Shown: positions 14,313 through 16,651 of the stretch, in pieces
Position numbering within the stretch: the stretch's first letter is position 1
Layout of the letters: every line of letters begins with the position of its first letter
Source: an uncultured Clostridia bacterium
GTDB taxonomy: Bacteria; Bacillota; Clostridia; Oscillospirales; Acutalibacteraceae
DNA length: 16,651 bases
NCBI GenBank assembly: GCA_905236975.1
Contig: CAJOQU010000166.1
Span: 1 to 16,651, forward strand
Direction: 5' to 3'
Made by a program: the position numbers and the translations under genes
Notes under the pieces: generated by a model
What the model saw: the letters and a program-made list of their open reading frames with translations, nothing else
Databases searched by the model: none
Told to the model about the DNA's origin: nothing

Positions 14313-14446
14313 GCTGATTCTCCTTGTGTAATAGTAAATGTGAGTTGAATTTTGCACACATCAAAGAACTCACTGAACCTTGAAGTGGTAATTGGGCGGA
14401 TAATTGAAGCCGTTCACCCCCCTGACATTTCACCATAGGATTTATC
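14313..14446 (-). other. Intergenic region before the binding-lipoprotein gene
   Basis: 134 bases between the surface-protein stop and the lipoprotein start. It holds the lipoprotein RBS (14319-14325) and a 7-bp inverted repeat, GTGAGTT 14340-14346 with AACTCAC 14367-14373, 20 bases apart. A possible 15-codon GTG mini-ORF lies at 14370-14417. I see no convincing sigma-A promoter and no hairpin followed by a T-run, so read-through from the surface-protein gene is possible. Confidence 0.5.
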
Positions 14447-16651
14447 TTATTTCGCCTTTGTATCTTCCTTCGCCCGCACGACTTGTTTCAAGCCCACAAG
14501 CGATAGTAACCCTGAAAGCAACGCGACTGCGATAAACACCCGCAGGGGAAAACGGTCGCCCGTTTTGGGCAGAGCAGCCACCGGTTTTGCATCTGCCGTG
14601 TATTTTTCGGCAAGCCGTGTTTTATATGCGACCCCGATAATTTCGACCGGGATGCCGTCGTCTTCCTCCTCCCCGATCAGCTTTTCCTCGTTGCTGAAGG
14701 TATCGGGAAGCGCGTCATCCTCCGCAAATGTAATCACATTGCCGTCGTAATCAAGCGCGGTGACCGAAAAATTATCCCACATCACGGTATTCTTATTGCT
14801 CATCAGCGAAACGTAACCGCCTGTGTAACCGGATTTCAGCTTGCACTCGATTACCTCCACGCCGTCAATCTCCATCACCGCCCTGAGCTTGGTGACCCGC
14901 AGGGTCATATGGTGCATTTCGGTGCGCCATGTATCGGCGTATTCGGTGTTGTTGCTGGGGGAGCGCACCTCGCTGTAGCTGTTGGTGTCCTCCACCATGC
15001 GGCCGCGGAAACGGGCGTTCCCTTCCATGGTAAGGTAGGTCAGCGCACCGCCTCCCTGCATGGTCACATAGGTGGCAAGGTCTTCTATCCCAAAGCCGAC
15101 CATGGCCTGCCCCCAGGTGTTGCCGCCTTGGCGGAAATCCACGTCAAGCTGGAAATTTCGGAAGGTTCTGGCGGTGTAGATCAAGGAAGTCATTTCATTA
15201 TGATCCCCTACCACGCCGTCGCCGTCAAGCCGGCGCAAACGGCCTTCATCCATATAATAAAGCGCTTTGACAGGTGTTTCCAACAAATCCTCCGCACGCG
15301 GATCGGAGGCGTAGCGGCTGCTCCACTCGCTCCCGAAATCGTCTAACGAATCGATATAGTATTTGACCGTGGTATCGGTGTTATAATCCACCGTTACGGT
15401 GACGGTTGTTTCTGCCTTTACCCCGTCGGGATTGACAAGCAGTCCGCCCGCGGGCATCATGGGTGTGCCGATGAAGTGGAAGGTGCCGGGTTTGCTGGCT
15501 TTATAATCTGCACTCGTCCACTTGATGCGGCAGTCAAGCTGCTCATCCTTATCGGTTGTGATTTTCAAGCTTTTCGGCAGATCCAGCGTTTTCGTATTAT
15601 CCTCACTGCGGTTCCAAACCAAGTCGTCCACCGATTCAATGGAAACAACGGTGCTTTGCATATCGGGATCCACCTGCACCTTGTGATAATCGGTGATCAC
15701 AAGGTTATCAAACACTGCGTTCGGCACCTTGGTCGCCATCAGGGAAATATAACCGTCAAGTCCCGGAACCTGCATATAGAAGACCTCGGAATCGTTGATC
15801 TCCACCGTCAGGAATTCATCATAATATGTAATTTTCAGGTGGTTGGTCTGCCCGCCGCGCCGCATGGTAGTGGGCGCGCCGCCCGAATAGGATAGTCCGT
15901 CGATTTTGCCCTTCAAGGTTGCGTTTCCGCTCACGTCCAGCACAATGGCAAGACCGCCGCCTTCGGCCGTGGCGTAATGTCCCGGTTCCGTTTGCCCAAT
16001 GCCGAACATCATTCTGCCCGGCGCGTTGCCGAAAATGAAATCACACTCAAACAGGAAGGAATCATAGGTTTGCCCCGTGTAGGTCATCATAGCGCAATAA
16101 TGGGATTCATCAAAATTTTCCCCGGTTTGATCGCGGCGGATCACACGACCGTTTTCGTGACGCCAATGCACGCTGAAGTCTTCTTCGGCCAGCACCCCTT
16201 CCGTGGAAGAAAGATCATCGCTGTAATAGCACTTGAAATCCGAAAGAGAAGCGGCATTCGAAAAATCGTTTTCATAGCGCGAGCCGTCATTCGGCAGCGT
16301 ATCCGGCAGGGTGCGGATCTGCAAATTATCCACCGTTGCGAGAATGTTCTTGTTGGCGGCAAGGGAGATCACACCGCTGTAATAGGTCGCCATCTCGGCG
16401 CTCGATAACAGCACCCCATCCACATAAAGGTTTGCCTTGTCTTTATAAACATTCAGTACCATATGGTGAAGACTGCCCGAGGAATCGCTCACGGCGGGGC
16501 GCGTTCCGTCTACCCCGGTGATCAGACCGTTGCCCGCCTTGTGATTGCCGTAGAACGAACCGATCAATTGATTGCCGTTTTGTTCGTTGATTACCGCGGC
16601 AATACCGCCATCCTCTTTGGTGACATAGTTTCCAAGCGTTTTCTGCCCGAA
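14447..16651 (-). CDS. LPXTG-anchored surface protein with lectin-like domains, 5' end outside window
   Basis: The frame is open to the right edge, giving 734 visible residues; the methionine-like TTG at 16567 is internal and not the start. The visible part holds three related concanavalin/LamG-like beta-sandwich units: residues 1-~115 (partial; LYVDGVLLSS, VDNLQIRTL), ~120-325 (FECDFIFGNAPGRMMFGIG, DGYISLMATK, FDNLVIT), and ~428-635 (FQLDVDFRQGGNTWGQAMVGFGI, GGYVSLMSNK, WDNFSVTAL). Between the second and third lies an Ig-like segment (~355-425; LPKSLKITTDKDEQ, IKWTSADY, SKPGTFHFIGTP). The C-terminus is a full sortase signal: LPKTG at 694-698, a hydrophobic stretch and a basic tail. No catalytic residues are recognised. 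A glycan-binding role at the wall, feeding the importers downstream, is an inference from fold and neighbours. Confidence 0.88.
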   Translation of the reverse strand, partial: FGQKTLGNYVTKEDGGIAAVINEQNGNQLIGSFYGNHKAGNGLITGVDGTRPAVSDSSGSLHHMVLNVYKDKANLYVDGVLLSSAEMATYYSGVISLAANKNILATVDNLQIRTLPDTLPNDGSRYENDFSNAASLSDFKCYYSDDLSSTEGVLAEEDFSVHWRHENGRVIRRDQTGENFDESHYCAMMTYTGQTYDSFLFECDFIFGNAPGRMMFGIGQTEPGHYATAEGGGLAIVLDVSGNATLKGKIDGLSYSGGAPTTMRRGGQTNHLKITYYDEFLTVEINDSEVFYMQVPGLDGYISLMATKVPNAVFDNLVITDYHKVQVDPDMQSTVVSIESVDDLVWNRSEDNTKTLDLPKSLKITTDKDEQLDCRIKWTSADYKASKPGTFHFIGTPMMPAGGLLVNPDGVKAETTVTVTVDYNTDTTVKYYIDSLDDFGSEWSSRYASDPRAEDLLETPVKALYYMDEGRLRRLDGDGVVGDHNEMTSLIYTARTFRNFQLDVDFRQGGNTWGQAMVGFGIEDLATYVTMQGGGALTYLTMEGNARFRGRMVEDTNSYSEVRSPSNNTEYADTWRTEMHHMTLRVTKLRAVMEIDGVEVIECKLKSGYTGGYVSLMSNKNTVMWDNFSVTALDYDGNVITFAEDDALPDTFSNEEKLIGEEEDDGIPVEIIGVAYKTRLAEKYTADAKPVAALPKTGDRFPLRVFIAVALLSGLLSLVGLKQVVRAKEDTKAK
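14450..14572 (-). other. LPXTG sortase sorting signal
   Basis: Codes LPKTGD, about 20 hydrophobic residues (VFIAVALLSGLLSLVGL) and the basic tail KQVVRAKEDTKAK at the end of the surface protein. LPKTG itself is bases 14558-14572. It shows a cell wall with sortase A-type anchoring, and so a Gram-positive host. Confidence 0.93.

Noticed and set aside
14326..14372. Possible sigma-A promoter (TTGATG with TACTAT on the minus strand)
   Set aside because: The spacer is about 22 bases and the -10 matches only 4 of 6, so it is not convincing.
14188..14436. 82-codon minus-strand open frame spanning the intergenic region
   Set aside because: It enters the lipoprotein gene out of frame and its downstream half only mirrors that signal peptide. 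There is no RBS in good position.

Overview
The window is a single polysaccharide- or oligosaccharide-uptake locus read entirely from the minus strand (right to left). It suggests a Gram-positive, probably anaerobic Clostridia-type Firmicute. The reasons are an LPXTG sortase signal, a lipobox lipoprotein, strong AGGAGG-type ribosome binding sites, CUT1-type sugar ABC importers without their own ATPase, and moderate GC content. The species cannot be named from the sequence alone. No gene on the plus strand is convincing.

In order of transcription: (1) 16651-14447, the C-terminal part of an LPXTG-anchored surface protein with repeated concanavalin/LamG-like domains, open at the window edge; (2) 14312-12696, a sugar-binding lipoprotein; (3) 12657-9787, an unusually large solute-binding protein with N-terminal carbohydrate-binding-like domains; (4, 5) 9790-8903 and 8887-7997, a first permease pair; (6) 7984-5912, a membrane protein fusing an NHL-type beta-propeller, a TPR-like helical hairpin and a Yip1 membrane domain; (7) 5925-3688, a large secreted DUF5696-like protein; (8, 9) 3691-2801 and 2804-1878, a second permease pair; (10) 1733-1, a cytoplasmic GH31 glycosidase, open at the left edge. 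The GH31 gene has no stop codon inside the window, so an ORF finder that requires stops would miss it.

From gene 3 to gene 9 the reading frames overlap by 4-14 bases or are separated by 12-15 bases, and three genes use GTG or TTG starts. This points to one translationally coupled transcript. The working model is that the wall-anchored lectin-like protein and the binding proteins capture a glycan at the surface. Two membrane channels import its fragments, energised by a shared MsmX/MsmK-type ATPase encoded elsewhere. The GH31 enzyme cleaves an alpha-linked sugar in the cytoplasm. The NHL/Yip1 protein and the DUF5696 protein sit between the two permease pairs and have no known function; they are the best candidates for a new component.

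The most striking non-coding feature lies at 1749-1889. It is a 117-bp element with 13-bp perfect terminal inverted repeats, internal hairpins and a 7-bp tandem array, flanked by 12-bp near-perfect direct repeats. It sits exactly between the last permease stop codon and the GH31 ribosome binding site. It looks like a small MITE-like insertion that split a formerly tight gene junction.
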